A DNA stretch of 64,000 bases from the NCBI RefSeq assembly GCF_000764555.1, contig NZ_CP009574.1, positions 992,001 to 1,056,000 on the forward strand. Direction: 5' to 3'. Both the position numbers and the translations under genes were made by a program. The notes beneath the pieces are model-generated. The model saw nothing but the letters and a program-made list of their open reading frames with translations. It was not told the DNA's origin and ran no database searches. The DNA is from Candidatus Francisella endociliophora. GTDB taxonomy: Bacteria; Pseudomonadota; Gammaproteobacteria; Francisellales; Francisellaceae. Position 1 is the stretch's first letter; every line of letters begins with the position of its first letter. This document shows, piece by piece, positions 39,410 through 48,740 of the stretch.

Positions 39410-39438
39410 AAAATAACATACAGGGAATATAATATCAA
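39410..39438 (-). promoter_or_regulatory. Candidate promoter of secE-nusG
   Basis: On the minus strand TTGATA (39438-39433), a 17-bp spacer and TATTTT (39415-39410) precede the secE start by about 57 bp. The -35 matches five of six consensus bases and the -10 four of six. It gives the block a start point after the inserted secreted-protein gene. Confidence 0.4.
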
Positions 39439-39469
39439 GAAAAAGAAGAATGCTTATATATTTCAGAAC

Positions 39470-39982
39470 TTACGATACATCCACAAAGGTAATCTGCGTA
39501 TGAACCTCTCCAGAAGCATCAGTAAATTGAGTTAAATTAGCTGAATACTTAGGGAACTGAAAAATCAGATCTGTATTATCACTACTTGCTCCTTCAGCAT
39601 TACTAAGACTCGCGCTCATAATATTGAACTTGTATTTACCATCTACAATCTTAAACACCACCCCAGGAATAGCAACTTTAATCTCACTAGTGCCAACATA
39701 TGTTGTAAATCCAAACTTCCCTAGGTATCCACCCAATGTTTTTGAATAGTCAGATAAAGGCACTTTATAATTTTTTGACCCTCCCGATGCTACATCAACT
39801 TTAAACTCTCCTATACACGGAGATCCACCAGTTCCACAACTAACCAAATCTCCTTCAAGCCATAGACCTCTAATTTTCACATCCTGATCAGTCTTATTAA
39901 CAAACTTGATTACATCATTCGCATAAGAAACACCAGTTAGACCAAGAACACCCAAAGCTACACCTAAAACCATCTTTTTCAT
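39470..39982 (-). CDS. Secreted protein of unknown function between tRNA-Trp and secE
   Basis: I do not recognise the family. The 170-residue protein has a clear signal peptide (MKKMVLGVALGVLGLTGVSYAN, shown partly; cleavage probably after SYA) and a mature part rich in beta-type segments, with one Cys pair in CGTGGSPC that may form a disulfide. I start at ATG 39982 because AGGAAG lies six to seven bases upstream; the TTG one codon before is unlikely. It is inserted in the otherwise standard tuf-(tRNA)-secE order, has its own upstream region with six ATAA repeats (40026-40049) and stands after a terminator. The mature protein may be periplasmic or outer-membrane-associated. Confidence 0.7.
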   Translation of the reverse strand: MKKMVLGVALGVLGLTGVSYANDVIKFVNKTDQDVKIRGLWLEGDLVSCGTGGSPCIGEFKVDVASGGSKNYKVPLSDYSKTLGGYLGKFGFTTYVGTSEIKVAIPGVVFKIVDGKYKFNIMSASLSNAEGASSDNTDLIFQFPKYSANLTQFTDASGEVHTQITFVDVS

Positions 39983-40025
39983 CAAAGACTTCCTTTAACT
40001 ATCATTTAATTAATTAAAAAATAAC

Positions 40026-40049
40026 ATAAATAAATAAATAAATAAATAA
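40026..40049. repeat. Tetranucleotide tandem repeat (ATAA) x6
   Basis: Six perfect copies of ATAA, 44-67 bp upstream of the secreted-protein start codon, where promoter elements would sit. Slippage could change promoter spacing. Tracts like this are used as typing loci in Francisella (known of the genus). Confidence 0.8.
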
Positions 40050-40103
40050 GGATACTGAAACAATAATCTTGAGATAATTTTTTTGATAATTACAAATAAA
40101 AAA

Positions 40104-40131
40104 GGCGATGTTGCAAAAACAACACCGCCTT
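40104..40131 (-). terminator. Rho-independent terminator after tRNA-Trp
   Basis: On the minus strand the arms AGGCGGTGTTG and CAACATCGCCT pair (with one G-U) around a TTTTTG loop and run into TTTTTTA. It ends the tRNA-Tyr-Gly-Thr-tuf-tRNA-Trp transcript. Confidence 0.85.
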
Positions 40132-40138
40132 AATTATG

Positions 40139-40214
40139 TGGCAGGCCAGGAGGGACTCGAACCCCCAACTTGCGGTTTTGGAGACCGCTGCTCTACCAAT
40201 TGAACTACTGACCT
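40139..40214 (-). tRNA. tRNA-Trp (anticodon CCA)
   Basis: A 76-nt cloverleaf: acceptor AGGTCAG/CTGGCCT, D-arm GTTCAATTGGTAGAGC, anticodon stem GCGGT/ACCGC with loop CTCCAAA, T-arm with TTCGAGT, discriminator G and an encoded CCA end. It lies 17 bp after the tuf stop codon and is probably cut from the tuf transcript. Confidence 0.97.
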
Positions 40215-40231
40215 AATTTTTAAAACTCAGC

Positions 40232-41416
40232 TTACGCTAAGATTTTAGCTACAACACCAGCACCAACTGTTCTACCACCTTCACGGATAGCGAAACGTAG
40301 ACCTTCTTCCATAGCGATAGAGTTGATTAATGTAACATTCATCTTAATGTTATCACCAGGCATTACCATCTCTACACCTTCTGGAAGCTCACAAGCACCA
40401 GTTACGTCTGTAGTACGGAAGTAGAATTGAGGTCTATATCCCTTAAAGAAAGGAGTATGTCTACCACCCTCTTCTTTTGAAAGAACATATACTTCAGCTT
40501 CAAACTTAGTGTGTGGAGTGATTGAACCAGGCTTACATAATACTTGACCACGCTCAACATCATCTCTCTTAAGACCACGAACTAGGATACCAACGTTATC
40601 ACCAGCTTCACCTCTATCTAGAAGCTTACGGAACATCTCAACACCAGTTACTGTAGTTTTTTGAGTTGGACGAATACCAACAACTTCAACTTCATCACCA
40701 ACGTTTACAACACCACGCTCAACACGGCCAGTTACAACAGTACCACGACCAGAAATTGAGAACACATCTTCAATTGGAAGAATGAATGGCTTCTCAGTAT
40801 CACGCTCAGGAGCTGGAATATAGTCATCCATAGCTTGAACCAACTCAACAATCTTCTCAACATATTGCTCTTCACCTTCGATAGCTTTAAGAGCAGATCC
40901 CATAACAACTGGAGTGTCATCACCAGGGAACTCGTATTGATCTAGAAGCTCACGCACTTCCATTTCAACCAACTCTAATAACTCTTCATCATCAACCATG
41001 TCGCATTTGTTTAAGAAAACAACGATTTTTGGTACACCAACCTGACGAGAAAGTAGGATATGCTCACGAGTTTGAGGCATAGGGCCATCAGCTGCAGAAC
41101 ATACTAAAATAGCGCCGTCCATCTGAGCAGCACCAGTAATCATGTTTTTAACGTAATCCGCGTGCCCTGGACAGTCAACGTGAGCATAGTGTCTATTTGG
41201 AGACTCATACTCAACGTGAGAAGTATTAATTGTTATACCACGAGCCTTCTCTTCTGGTGCATTATCAATTTCATCAAAGTTTCTAACTGCAGAACCGTTT
41301 TTCTCAGCCATAACTTTTGTGATAGCAGCAGTAAGAGTAGTTTTACCATGGTCAACGTGACCAATTGTACCTACGTTTACGTGCGGCTTCAAACGTTCAA
41401 ATTTTTCTTTAGCCAT
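40232..41416 (-). CDS. tuf: Elongation factor Tu
   Basis: Brings aminoacyl-tRNA to the ribosome. The 394-residue protein has G1 GHVDHGKTT (about 19-27), G2 [10 protein letters not shown]3 [10 protein letters not shown]4 NKCDMVD and the two C-terminal beta barrels ending [11 protein letters not shown]. It lies between tRNA-Thr upstream and tRNA-Trp downstream, an arrangement like tufB of E. coli but with tRNA-Trp added at the 3' end. Confidence 0.98.
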   Translation of the reverse strand: MAKEKFERLKPHVNVGTIGHVDHGKTTLTAAITKVMAEKNGSAVRNFDEIDNAPEEKARGITINTSHVEYESPNRHYAHVDCPGHADYVKNMITGAAQMDGAILVCSAADGPMPQTREHILLSRQVGVPKIVVFLNKCDMVDDEELLELVEMEVRELLDQYEFPGDDTPVVMGSALKAIEGEEQYVEKIVELVQAMDDYIPAPERDTEKPFILPIEDVFSISGRGTVVTGRVERGVVNVGDEVEVVGIRPTQKTTVTGVEMFRKLLDRGEAGDNVGILVRGLKRDDVERGQVLCKPGSITPHTKFEAEVYVLSKEEGGRHTPFFKGYRPQFYFRTTDVTGACELPEGVEMVMPGDNIKMNVTLINSIAMEEGLRFAIREGGRTVGAGVVAKILA

Positions 41417-41454
41417 TTTTTACTCCATTTTTTTTCAACAAAAAACAATAAATG

Positions 41455-41530
<76 letters not shown>

Positions 41531-41564
41531 CTATATCTCATACATTTTAATAATTAGAATTAGG

Positions 41565-41638
41565 TGGAGCGGGTGATGGGAATCGAACCCACACTATCGG
41601 CTTGGAAGGCCGAAGTTCTACCATTGAACTACACCCGC
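41565..41638 (-). tRNA. tRNA-Gly (anticodon TCC)
   Basis: A 74-nt gene: acceptor GCGGGTG/CACCCGC, anticodon loop containing TTCCAAG, T-loop TTCGATT, discriminator T and encoded CCA. Only one base separates it from tRNA-Tyr. Confidence 0.97.
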
Positions 41639-41639
41639 A

Positions 41640-41724
41640 TGGTGGAGGGAGCAGGATTCGAACCTGCGAAGGCTGAGCCGTCAGATTTACAGTCTGATCC
41701 CTTTGGCCGCTCGGGAATCCCTCC
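41640..41724 (-). tRNA. tRNA-Tyr (anticodon GTA)
   Basis: An 85-nt class II tRNA: acceptor GGAGGGA/TCCCTCC, anticodon stem CAGAC or AGACT region with loop holding GTA (CTGTAAA), a long variable arm, T-loop TTCGAAT and encoded CCA. It is the first gene of the tRNA-tuf transcript. Confidence 0.97.
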
Positions 41725-41741
41725 CCTAAAACTTTTAGATA

Positions 41742-41770
41742 ACTATAAAGTTTATTTGATTGAAAATCAA
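41742..41770 (-). promoter_or_regulatory. Promoter of the tRNA-Tyr-Gly-Thr-tuf-tRNA-Trp operon
   Basis: On the minus strand TTGATT (41770-41765), a 17-bp spacer and TATAGT (41747-41742) lie 18 bp before tRNA-Tyr. The -35 hexamer is the first half of a TTGATT-TTC-AATCAA dyad, so a regulator could bind over it. Confidence 0.7.
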
Positions 41771-41882
41771 GCTTTTTATGCTTAATTATCGGGGTGTTTT
41801 TTTGCAAGAATCATTTTCTACAAAAAACTAGTGTGTATCTTACTACGCTTGATGCAAAATGTAAACACTACAAACATGTTTT

Positions 41883-43298
41883 TTACAAAACTATTGATTG
41901 TTTTTGTGCTCTTGTCATTGCTACATACAATATTTGGTTTCTTTCTACTATATTTTTATTAAGGATAATATCTTTTAATAAAACAAAAACTTTTCTATAA
42001 GTTGAACCTTGAGCTTTATGTGCTGTTACAGCAAAACCATAATCTAAATCTTTTTTAATAACATTTTCTTTAGCCTTATAACTTCCATCACGATTTATAT
42101 CAATATCTGTCATCAATAAATTATTTTTACGAAATTCATAATAGATGCTCCACTGTCTATCTGCTCTAGCTACTGCTAACAGCTTATCATGTATTTCAGC
42201 ATAGTCTTGAAGGTTTTCTTTATCACGAGCATCTATCACAAAGATATTTTTCTCCTCAAAGCCTTTATAAATTTTTGATTTCTCTAAGATCTTAACTGTA
42301 AAACCATAAAGCCCATTAATATTTTTCTGCCTAGCTGATACACCAACAACCTTATAATCCATACAGTTATTTATCAGAAAAGATTCTTTTGAATTACCCT
42401 TAATCGCGCGATAACCTGTTAAAACATCACCTTTCTCAACTAAGTTTGCATCTTCACCAAAAACCAAACCCCTAATAATTCTGTTTGATTGCATTACAGT
42501 TCTATTACGCCACGCAATTAATTTTGCATAATTAGGGTCTGTTTTTGCGTAAGAAGAGCTAAAGACTTTTTTTAGATGCTCGCGAAAATCTTCATTTGCA
42601 GATACAAAAACCAAACCATCATCTGAATTATTTAACAATGACTTTCTATCTAGTAAAAATTTCGGCAACTCTTGAGTTACTTCACGGAGCTCTTGGCTAA
42701 GAGTAGCAAGAGGATTATCATCAGATTGACGCATTAGAGTGGTTAACTCATATCTATTGTCAAGCTCAAAAATTGGGCTTTCTTGTCCACCAACTGGAGG
42801 TATTTGTGCTTTATCACCCAAAAATAGCACTTTTGTTGCTAAGGATTTATTTATCTCAGAGTCAATCAATTCAAAGAGAGCTTCATTAATCATACTTGCT
42901 TCATCTATTACAACAAGGCTATAGTTTTGGATTGTAGCTTTTTTGATTTGCCCAAATACTGGATCATTAGGATTAAAATCTTCAAGATTTATATCGGGTT
43001 GCAACCCTAATAATGAGTGAATGGTATACCCTTGTGTCGCCGTAGATTGTGAAATAACTACATTCGCTTTACGTGTTGGGGCCGATACTATTGATTTTTT
43101 TGAATACTCATCAAGGATTTTTTTAACAACGGTTGTCTTACCAGTACCTGCAAAGCCAGATAATAAGAAATACCTTTCCTTGCCTTTTAAAAATTTCTTT
43201 ATTAAAGAAACTGATTCTAGCTGTTGATCATTAAGAAGTATCTTTTGTCCATTTGGAAGATATAAAGACTTACTTGAAGATAGAATATTTTTTTGCAT
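41883..43298 (-). CDS. Dda/RecD-like SF1B DNA helicase
   Basis: The 471-residue ATPase has Walker A GFAGTGKTTVVKK (about 48-60), Walker B VVIDEASMINEALF, the Q-x-x-R-type LTTLMRQSDDNP region and the C-terminal UvrD_C_2 motif AVTAHKAQGSTYRKVFVLL ending YVAMTRAQKQSIV. This is the layout of phage T4 Dda and the RecD family (5'-3' helicases). There is no RecD N-terminal domain, so it is not part of RecBCD. It ends a cluster with a small MscS protein (one-base overlap of stop and start, TAATG). Cellular role unknown. Confidence 0.82.
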   Translation of the reverse strand: MQKNILSSSKSLYLPNGQKILLNDQQLESVSLIKKFLKGKERYFLLSGFAGTGKTTVVKKILDEYSKKSIVSAPTRKANVVISQSTATQGYTIHSLLGLQPDINLEDFNPNDPVFGQIKKATIQNYSLVVIDEASMINEALFELIDSEINKSLATKVLFLGDKAQIPPVGGQESPIFELDNRYELTTLMRQSDDNPLATLSQELREVTQELPKFLLDRKSLLNNSDDGLVFVSANEDFREHLKKVFSSSYAKTDPNYAKLIAWRNRTVMQSNRIIRGLVFGEDANLVEKGDVLTGYRAIKGNSKESFLINNCMDYKVVGVSARQKNINGLYGFTVKILEKSKIYKGFEEKNIFVIDARDKENLQDYAEIHDKLLAVARADRQWSIYYEFRKNNLLMTDIDINRDGSYKAKENVIKKDLDYGFAVTAHKAQGSTYRKVFVLLKDIILNKNIVERNQILYVAMTRAQKQSIVL

Positions 43299-43795
43299 TA
43301 CTTATCTGCTTGAGAAAACCTCGTTATAACTCTAGACATAATCAACGCATTCGAAATTACAATCTCATCACCATTTTCATTATCAAGCTTAGTATACAAA
43401 AAACCTATAGATTTAACTGTACCAGTAACACCACCAAGATCAACTTTTCCCCCAACTTCAAAAGGCTTGCTAAATGCTAGCATAATACCAGAAGCAACAA
43501 TATTATAAGATGATTTAAGCGACATAGAGATACCAAAAACAATACCTGTCAAAACACCTGTGATTGGAGATATAGGCACACCCAGCTTAGCCAAGGCAAT
43601 AACAACTACTAAAACCAAAAATACAGTATTAGCCAAACTTGCTAAAAATTGCGATACTGTTTTATCATATTCTTTAAGAACATTATAAATAAAAGCTTTA
43701 AGGTGCTTTGACGCATAAAAACCAACCACTAGAATTACAATCGCAATGAAAAGGTTCATTATAAATGACCCACTATTATTTACCTGTTCAAACAT
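43298..43795 (-). CDS. Minimal MscS-family mechanosensitive channel
   Basis: A 165-residue membrane protein with two N-terminal helices, the TM3-like pore helix [20 protein letters not shown] and the beta domain [18 protein letters not shown]. It stops after the beta domain ([16 protein letters not shown]) and lacks the C-terminal alpha/beta domain that forms the cytoplasmic cage of E. coli MscS. It may be a reduced channel. Its start overlaps the unknown membrane protein gene by 8 bp, and its end overlaps the helicase start by one base. Confidence 0.78.
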   Translation of the reverse strand: MFEQVNNSGSFIMNLFIAIVILVVGFYASKHLKAFIYNVLKEYDKTVSQFLASLANTVFLVLVVVIALAKLGVPISPITGVLTGIVFGISMSLKSSYNIVASGIMLAFSKPFEVGGKVDLGGVTGTVKSIGFLYTKLDNENGDEIVISNALIMSRVITRFSQADK

Positions 43796-44489
43796 TATCT
43801 TTACTCTCCTTATAAATTCTTTTTGCCCTAGTTAACACAAATATAGCTATACAACCAAATACAATACATATACTAGCACATGCAACCTCTTCAACAAAAA
43901 TTTCATGTCTAATTTTTGCAAACCATGCATGTGTTATAAAAACAATATTTTCTATGATAAATAATGCCATACTTATAGCAAATACCGAGATACAGATAGA
44001 AAAACGATATAAAAAAGTACATATAGCAAACAACAATAAAAGCGGATAAACCACAATTTGTAGAATCTCACTAAACAGATCATAATAAGATCTAATACAC
44101 CCAAAGTCACTTTTTAAAGTAACTATATAAATAAATGCAAATACAAAAAAAGTTGCAAACAATATAGGTGCTTTTTCACTAAACACCTTATCTGTAAATG
44201 TAGTATATTTATGCTTTGTAAATAGAAGTCCACAAACAGTTATAAAAGAAGCTCCAGAGATAAAACCATCATAAGAAAATGTATTCGCCAAATATATATG
44301 ATGAACAACATAACCATAGCCACCTAGACAAAATAAGAATAATGCAAAACACATCCAGAAATGAATATTCCAAGGCTTTCTTTGTGCAAAGATAAAACTT
44401 AAGATTATACAACACATCAATAGCAAAAATGATATAACAAGCCTTAATAAGTCATCTGCTAAAACAGGAATAAAATTTAACTCACACAT
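43788..44489 (-). CDS. Multi-pass membrane protein of unknown function
   Basis: The 233-residue protein is almost all membrane helices (about seven), with short connecting loops and several Cys and aromatic residues. I do not recognise its family; no transporter or enzyme motif is visible. It lies 6 bp after glpF and overlaps the small MscS gene by 8 bp, so it is expressed with both, which suggests a role at the inner membrane near osmolyte or glycerol handling. Confidence 0.6.
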   Translation of the reverse strand: MCELNFIPVLADDLLRLVISFLLLMCCIILSFIFAQRKPWNIHFWMCFALFLFCLGGYGYVVHHIYLANTFSYDGFISGASFITVCGLLFTKHKYTTFTDKVFSEKAPILFATFFVFAFIYIVTLKSDFGCIRSYYDLFSEILQIVVYPLLLLFAICTFLYRFSICISVFAISMALFIIENIVFITHAWFAKIRHEIFVEEVACASICIVFGCIAIFVLTRAKRIYKESKDNV

Positions 44490-44495
44490 TTAATA

Positions 44496-45260
44496 TTAAA
44501 AAACTCCATTTGCTTTTAAGAACAAATATAACACTGTCGCTAAAATACTCCCAACCACAGGACCAACTATTGGCACCCATGCATAACTCCACTCAGAAGA
44601 GCCTTTCCCCTGTATTGGCATAATAGCATGAAACAATCTTGGGCCAAAATCTCTGGCAGGATTTATTGCATAACCAGTTGTACCACCTAATGATAAACCA
44701 ATAGCTATAACTACAAATGCAACAGGAATACCCCCCAAAGCACCCATATCAACAGGATAAGCTGTTACCATACTAGGGTCGTTCGGTTGAACTACGACAC
44801 CATGCATAGTTAATATTGCTATAATAAGTACAAATGTACCGATAACTTCACTAGCAAAGTTTGAAGGTAAATGTTTTATAGCTGGTGATGTGCAATGAGT
44901 AGCAAGCTTCAAATCAGTATTATCAGTAGCTGAGTAATGAGGATAATACATAGTCCATACTAGAAGCTGTCCAGCCATAGCCCCTAAGATTTGAGATACA
45001 ACAAAAGGCACAACCCAAGTCCATGAAAATTTGCCTGCAATTGCAAGTGCTAAGGTAACTGCAGGGTTTAGATGCGCTCCACTAATAGGTCCAGCAACAA
45101 GCACACCTAAGAATACCGCCAATCCCCAAGCAAATGTAATAACAATCCAACCACCATTGTGAGATTTTGTTTTATTTAAAACAACACCAGCAACAACACC
45201 GTTACCAAGTAGTATCAAAATCATTGTGCCAATAAATTCAGCGATACATGCTTCTAACAT
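44496..45260 (-). CDS. glpF: Glycerol uptake facilitator (aquaglyceroporin)
   Basis: A 254-residue MIP-family channel with six helices and both NPA loops: HLNPAVTLA (about residue 67) and INPARDFGPR (about 203); the Arg and the Asp after the second NPA are typical of glycerol-conducting members. It lies 9 bp after glpD and leads glycerol to GlpK. Confidence 0.93.
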   Translation of the reverse strand: MLEACIAEFIGTMILILLGNGVVAGVVLNKTKSHNGGWIVITFAWGLAVFLGVLVAGPISGAHLNPAVTLALAIAGKFSWTWVVPFVVSQILGAMAGQLLVWTMYYPHYSATDNTDLKLATHCTSPAIKHLPSNFASEVIGTFVLIIAILTMHGVVVQPNDPSMVTAYPVDMGALGGIPVAFVVIAIGLSLGGTTGYAINPARDFGPRLFHAIMPIQGKGSSEWSYAWVPIVGPVVGSILATVLYLFLKANGVF

Positions 45261-45269
45261 AAACAGTCC

Positions 45270-46802
45270 CTAGATATACAATTCGTCAACATTAAAGTTT
45301 TTAGAAACCTCGATAAAACTATCAACCTGCTGATTTTGCCAAGCCTCATCTTTGCCAAGCTCTTTTGCCATAAGTCTAGCAACAACTGGAGCAGCATCAA
45401 TACTCGCTTTGATATCTAAAAAGGCTGCTCTAGTTCGACGAGCTAGTACATCCTCTACAGTTTGAGCTTTTTCTGCTCTGACATGATAAACAACTTCGGC
45501 TTGATAATATGGTAAATCATTATGCAACAACTCAAAATTATCAAGCTCTGCCTGAATTGCTTTGATATCTTCTGCATTTTTACCATAAACCTTTAATGGA
45601 TAAGCATCTTTTGGATTAACGGCATCAACAAGCAACTCATCAGAAGTTTTTGAAATTTTTTGCGCAATCTTTTTAGTTTCTATAAAATCTAAAACATCTT
45701 GTCCCATTCTTCTAAAAATTGTCCATTTACCACCAACAACTGTTATTAAGCCATCTTTTGATTCAACAATTTCATGCTTACGCGAGATTTTAGATGTGTT
45801 TTTAGCATTTTTTGGAGAGACCAAAGGTCTCTGTCCACAATACACTGACTTAATATCCGCTACAGTAGCTTTTTCTTTTGCATACTGGTTAAAAGTTTCC
45901 AGTATAAAATCAATCTCAGTTTTATCAGCTTTTGGCTCAATGCTTGGAGCTTCTTTTTTAATATCAGTTGTACCAACAATTAGATGATTATGCCAAGGCA
46001 AGATAAATAGCACTCGACCATCTTCTGTTTCTGGAATTAAGATTGCATGCTCCGTTGGAAATTTTTCTCTATCAAAAACAATATGAGTACCTTGAGCAAC
46101 AGATACATACTTATGAGAGTCTTGCTGGTTTGCAATATCTATAGTTTTATCTGTAAAAGTACCTGTAGCATTAACAATATGTTTGGCTGTAAATTCTTTT
46201 TGCTCTCCTGATAAAGTATCAACTACTTTTATAGTATCTAATTTTGAATCTGTAGAGCTAAATACTTTCTCAACCTTATGATAGTTAAGAGCTGTACCAC
46301 CCTTTGCTTCAAAAGTTTTCATTAAAGAAATTAATAATCTAGTATCATCAAATTGCCCATCGTAATAAACTAGACTTTTCTTAAGTTTTGAGTCATCGAT
46401 ATTTGGTAGCTCTGCCAATGTCTGCTCTTTATTAAGATTGTAGCTTTTGCCAATTTTGTACTTACCTGATAAAAACTCATATAGCTTAACACCTATTGTG
46501 TATTTGATAGTTTCAAAATAACTACGCGTTGGAATCAAATATGATTGCTTATGAGTTAGATGTGGAGCATTGTGTAAGAATGAAAATCTCTCCTCAAGTC
46601 CCTCTTTCACTAAAGCAAAATCAAAATTCTCAAGGTATCTCAAACCACCATGAATTAACTTGGTAGATTTTGAAGATGTACCTTTACCAAAATCATAAGC
46701 TTCTAAAAGTAAAGTTTTGTAACTTCTAGAAACTGCCTCCACAGCACAACCAAACCCTGTTGCACCACCACCTATTATTATTATGTCGTATTCGTTTTTC
46801 AT
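45270..46802 (-). CDS. glpD: Aerobic glycerol-3-phosphate dehydrogenase
   Basis: FAD-dependent membrane-associated enzyme that oxidises glycerol 3-phosphate to dihydroxyacetone phosphate. The 510-residue protein has the FAD Rossmann motif IIIGGGATGFGCAVEA, the KGTSSKSTKLIHGGLRYLE segment and a C-terminal DAO_C domain (DVLARRTRAAFLD). It resembles GlpD, not the three-subunit GlpABC; some annotations in this lineage call it glpA. It is followed by glpF at 9 bp. Confidence 0.93.
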   Translation of the reverse strand: MKNEYDIIIIGGGATGFGCAVEAVSRSYKTLLLEAYDFGKGTSSKSTKLIHGGLRYLENFDFALVKEGLEERFSFLHNAPHLTHKQSYLIPTRSYFETIKYTIGVKLYEFLSGKYKIGKSYNLNKEQTLAELPNIDDSKLKKSLVYYDGQFDDTRLLISLMKTFEAKGGTALNYHKVEKVFSSTDSKLDTIKVVDTLSGEQKEFTAKHIVNATGTFTDKTIDIANQQDSHKYVSVAQGTHIVFDREKFPTEHAILIPETEDGRVLFILPWHNHLIVGTTDIKKEAPSIEPKADKTEIDFILETFNQYAKEKATVADIKSVYCGQRPLVSPKNAKNTSKISRKHEIVESKDGLITVVGGKWTIFRRMGQDVLDFIETKKIAQKISKTSDELLVDAVNPKDAYPLKVYGKNAEDIKAIQAELDNFELLHNDLPYYQAEVVYHVRAEKAQTVEDVLARRTRAAFLDIKASIDAAPVVARLMAKELGKDEAWQNQQVDSFIEVSKNFNVDELYI

Positions 46803-46851
46803 TTTTTTAAAATTCTTTTTTTAAAACTACACCGTTTTGCTTTACAATTTA

Positions 46852-46888
46852 CCCTTCACATTTCGACTCCGCTCAATGACCTGAAGGG
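46852..46888. repeat. Short imperfect inverted repeat
   Basis: CCCTTCA-CATT and AATG-acc-TGAAGGG are complementary apart from a 3-nt bulge, with a 12-nt loop rich in G+C for this genome. It may be one unit of a dispersed palindromic repeat. Confidence 0.5.
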
Positions 46889-47005
46889 ATATCTTATAAC
46901 CTCAGTTAAACTTTTGTTTTTATATTAATGAGTCGCACATTAGTACGTTCTCTACAGACCCACCAATTATAGTATTAGTCGCACATTAGCGATTAGCATT
47001 TACTA

Positions 47006-47078
47006 AAGCCAATGAGTTGAAAATAGAACTGTCTGAGTTCAATATAATTGGACGAGTTTTCTATTTTCTCATTGGCTT
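47006..47078. repeat. Long imperfect inverted repeat
   Basis: Arms AAGCCAATGAG and CTCATTGGCTT pair perfectly; a 3-nt bulge then leads to AAAATAG/CTATTTT and further weaker pairing. A 73-nt hairpin would form in RNA or single-stranded DNA. Confidence 0.65.
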
Positions 47079-47184
47079 AAAATGCGATAGCGTAGTGCCA
47101 GGCAGTTTTGCATACTTTTTTTGCCATGTAAAAAGCATGTCGTTACAGCTTACGCAGTAAGCAACGAAACTTTTATTATACTAT

Positions 47185-48684
47185 CTACTCAGCCCAAGCT
47201 TTACTTCTTTCAACCGCCTTTTTCCAACCCTTGTAATCATGTGCAACTACTTTAGGATCTTTTTGAGGCTTAAAAGTTTTTTCAGTTGCAAGGATAGCTT
47301 TTAACTCTTCTTTATCTTTCCAGAAACCTACAGCCAAGCCAGCTAAGAAAACAGCTCCTAAACCAGTAATCTCATTAATCTTAGGCTTAGAAATTTCTGA
47401 CTGTAAAATATCAGACTGGAACTGCATTAAGAAATTGTTTTGCACAGCTCCCCCGTCGACACGAAGGCCAGCCAAATCAAGACCTGTATCCTCTTTCATA
47501 CAATCTAAAACATCTTTTGCCTGATATGCTATAGCCTCAAGAGAAGCTCTGATAATATGCTCACGCTTAGTATCACGAGTAATACCAACAATAGTACCTC
47601 TAGCATACATATCCCAGTATGGTGTACCAAGACCAACAAATGCTGGTACTAAATATACACCATCAGTTGAATCAATCTTTGTCGCATAATACTCACTATC
47701 CTCTGCTGAACGGATAAGCCCCAAACCATCTCTAATCCATTGGATAACAGCGCCTGCGATAAATACACTACCCTCAAGAGCATAAGTTGGTTTACCATTC
47801 TCTGCCCATGCAATAGTTGTAAGAAGCCCTGCATCAGAGAATACTGGTTTATTCCCAACATTCATTAGAGCAAAACATCCTGTACCATAAGTATTCTTCG
47901 CCATACCTTCTTCAAAACAACAATGCCCAAACAATGCAGACTGCTGGTCACCTGCAACACCTGCTATAGGAATTCTTGCACCACCTAATGTACTCTCATG
48001 TGTATATCCAAAATCTCCACTTGAAGATCTAACTTCTGGTAGCATTGACGCTGGAATATTTAAATACTCTAGTATTTTCTTATCCCACTCTAACGTATTG
48101 ATATTAAACAACATTGTTCTAGAGGCATTTGAAAAATCTGTTGCGTGAACCTCACCTTTTGTCATGTTCCATATTAACCAAGTGTCAATAGTTCCAAAAA
48201 GTAAATCTCCATTTTCCGCCTTCTCTCTAGCTCCATCAACATTATCTAAAATCCACTTAATTTTTGTTGCAGAAAAATATGCATCAACTAAAAGACCTGT
48301 GTTTTTACGGATATACTCCGCAAACTCTTTATCTTTGTTAATTTCATCACATATATAAGATGTTCTACGGCATTGCCAAACTATAGCGTTATAAACTGGT
48401 TGCCCTGTATTCTTATCCCAAACAACTGTAGTTTCCCTTTGGTTAGTAATGCCTATTGCAGCAATATCACGTGGAGAAACTCTAGCATACTCTAATGCTT
48501 CTCTTACTATACTACTTTGTGATGCCCAAATCTCCATAGGGTCATGCTCTACCCAACCACTTTTTGGATATATTTGAGTAAACTCATGCTGTGCAATCTT
48601 TTTTATATCACCCTTCTTATCAAAAATAATTGCTCGCGAACTAGTAGTACCTTGATCTACCGCTAGAATAAATTCTTTTGACAT
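47185..48684 (-). CDS. glpK: Glycerol kinase
   Basis: Phosphorylates glycerol to glycerol 3-phosphate. The 499-residue FGGY kinase has [13 protein letters not shown] at the N terminus, the [15 protein letters not shown] region, [19 protein letters not shown] (shown partly) and [16 protein letters not shown] near the C terminus. It follows the MFS gene at 48741 by 56 bp. A hairpin region follows the stop codon. Confidence 0.96.
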   Translation of the reverse strand: MSKEFILAVDQGTTSSRAIIFDKKGDIKKIAQHEFTQIYPKSGWVEHDPMEIWASQSSIVREALEYARVSPRDIAAIGITNQRETTVVWDKNTGQPVYNAIVWQCRRTSYICDEINKDKEFAEYIRKNTGLLVDAYFSATKIKWILDNVDGAREKAENGDLLFGTIDTWLIWNMTKGEVHATDFSNASRTMLFNINTLEWDKKILEYLNIPASMLPEVRSSSGDFGYTHESTLGGARIPIAGVAGDQQSALFGHCCFEEGMAKNTYGTGCFALMNVGNKPVFSDAGLLTTIAWAENGKPTYALEGSVFIAGAVIQWIRDGLGLIRSAEDSEYYATKIDSTDGVYLVPAFVGLGTPYWDMYARGTIVGITRDTKREHIIRASLEAIAYQAKDVLDCMKEDTGLDLAGLRVDGGAVQNNFLMQFQSDILQSEISKPKINEITGLGAVFLAGLAVGFWKDKEELKAILATEKTFKPQKDPKVVAHDYKGWKKAVERSKAWAE

Positions 48685-48740
48685 AATAAAATCCCTATAT
48701 CAATAAAATGTTGATAAAAACATATTCCTTAAAAACTATT

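Larger units (their letters stand above)
46803..47184. other. Repeat-rich spacer between glpD and glpK
   Basis: This 382-bp region has no supported gene. It holds an imperfect inverted repeat CCCTTCA...TGAAGGG (46852-46888), a 13-bp direct repeat AGTCGCACATTAG (46931-46943 and 46977-46989), an 11-bp inverted repeat AAGCCAATGAG/CTCATTGGCTT extended by AAAATAG/CTATTTT (47006-47078), and two smaller hairpins (47111-47140 and 47141-47166). It looks like decayed dispersed repeat units, and it splits the glp genes into glpK and glpD-glpF. Confidence 0.6.
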
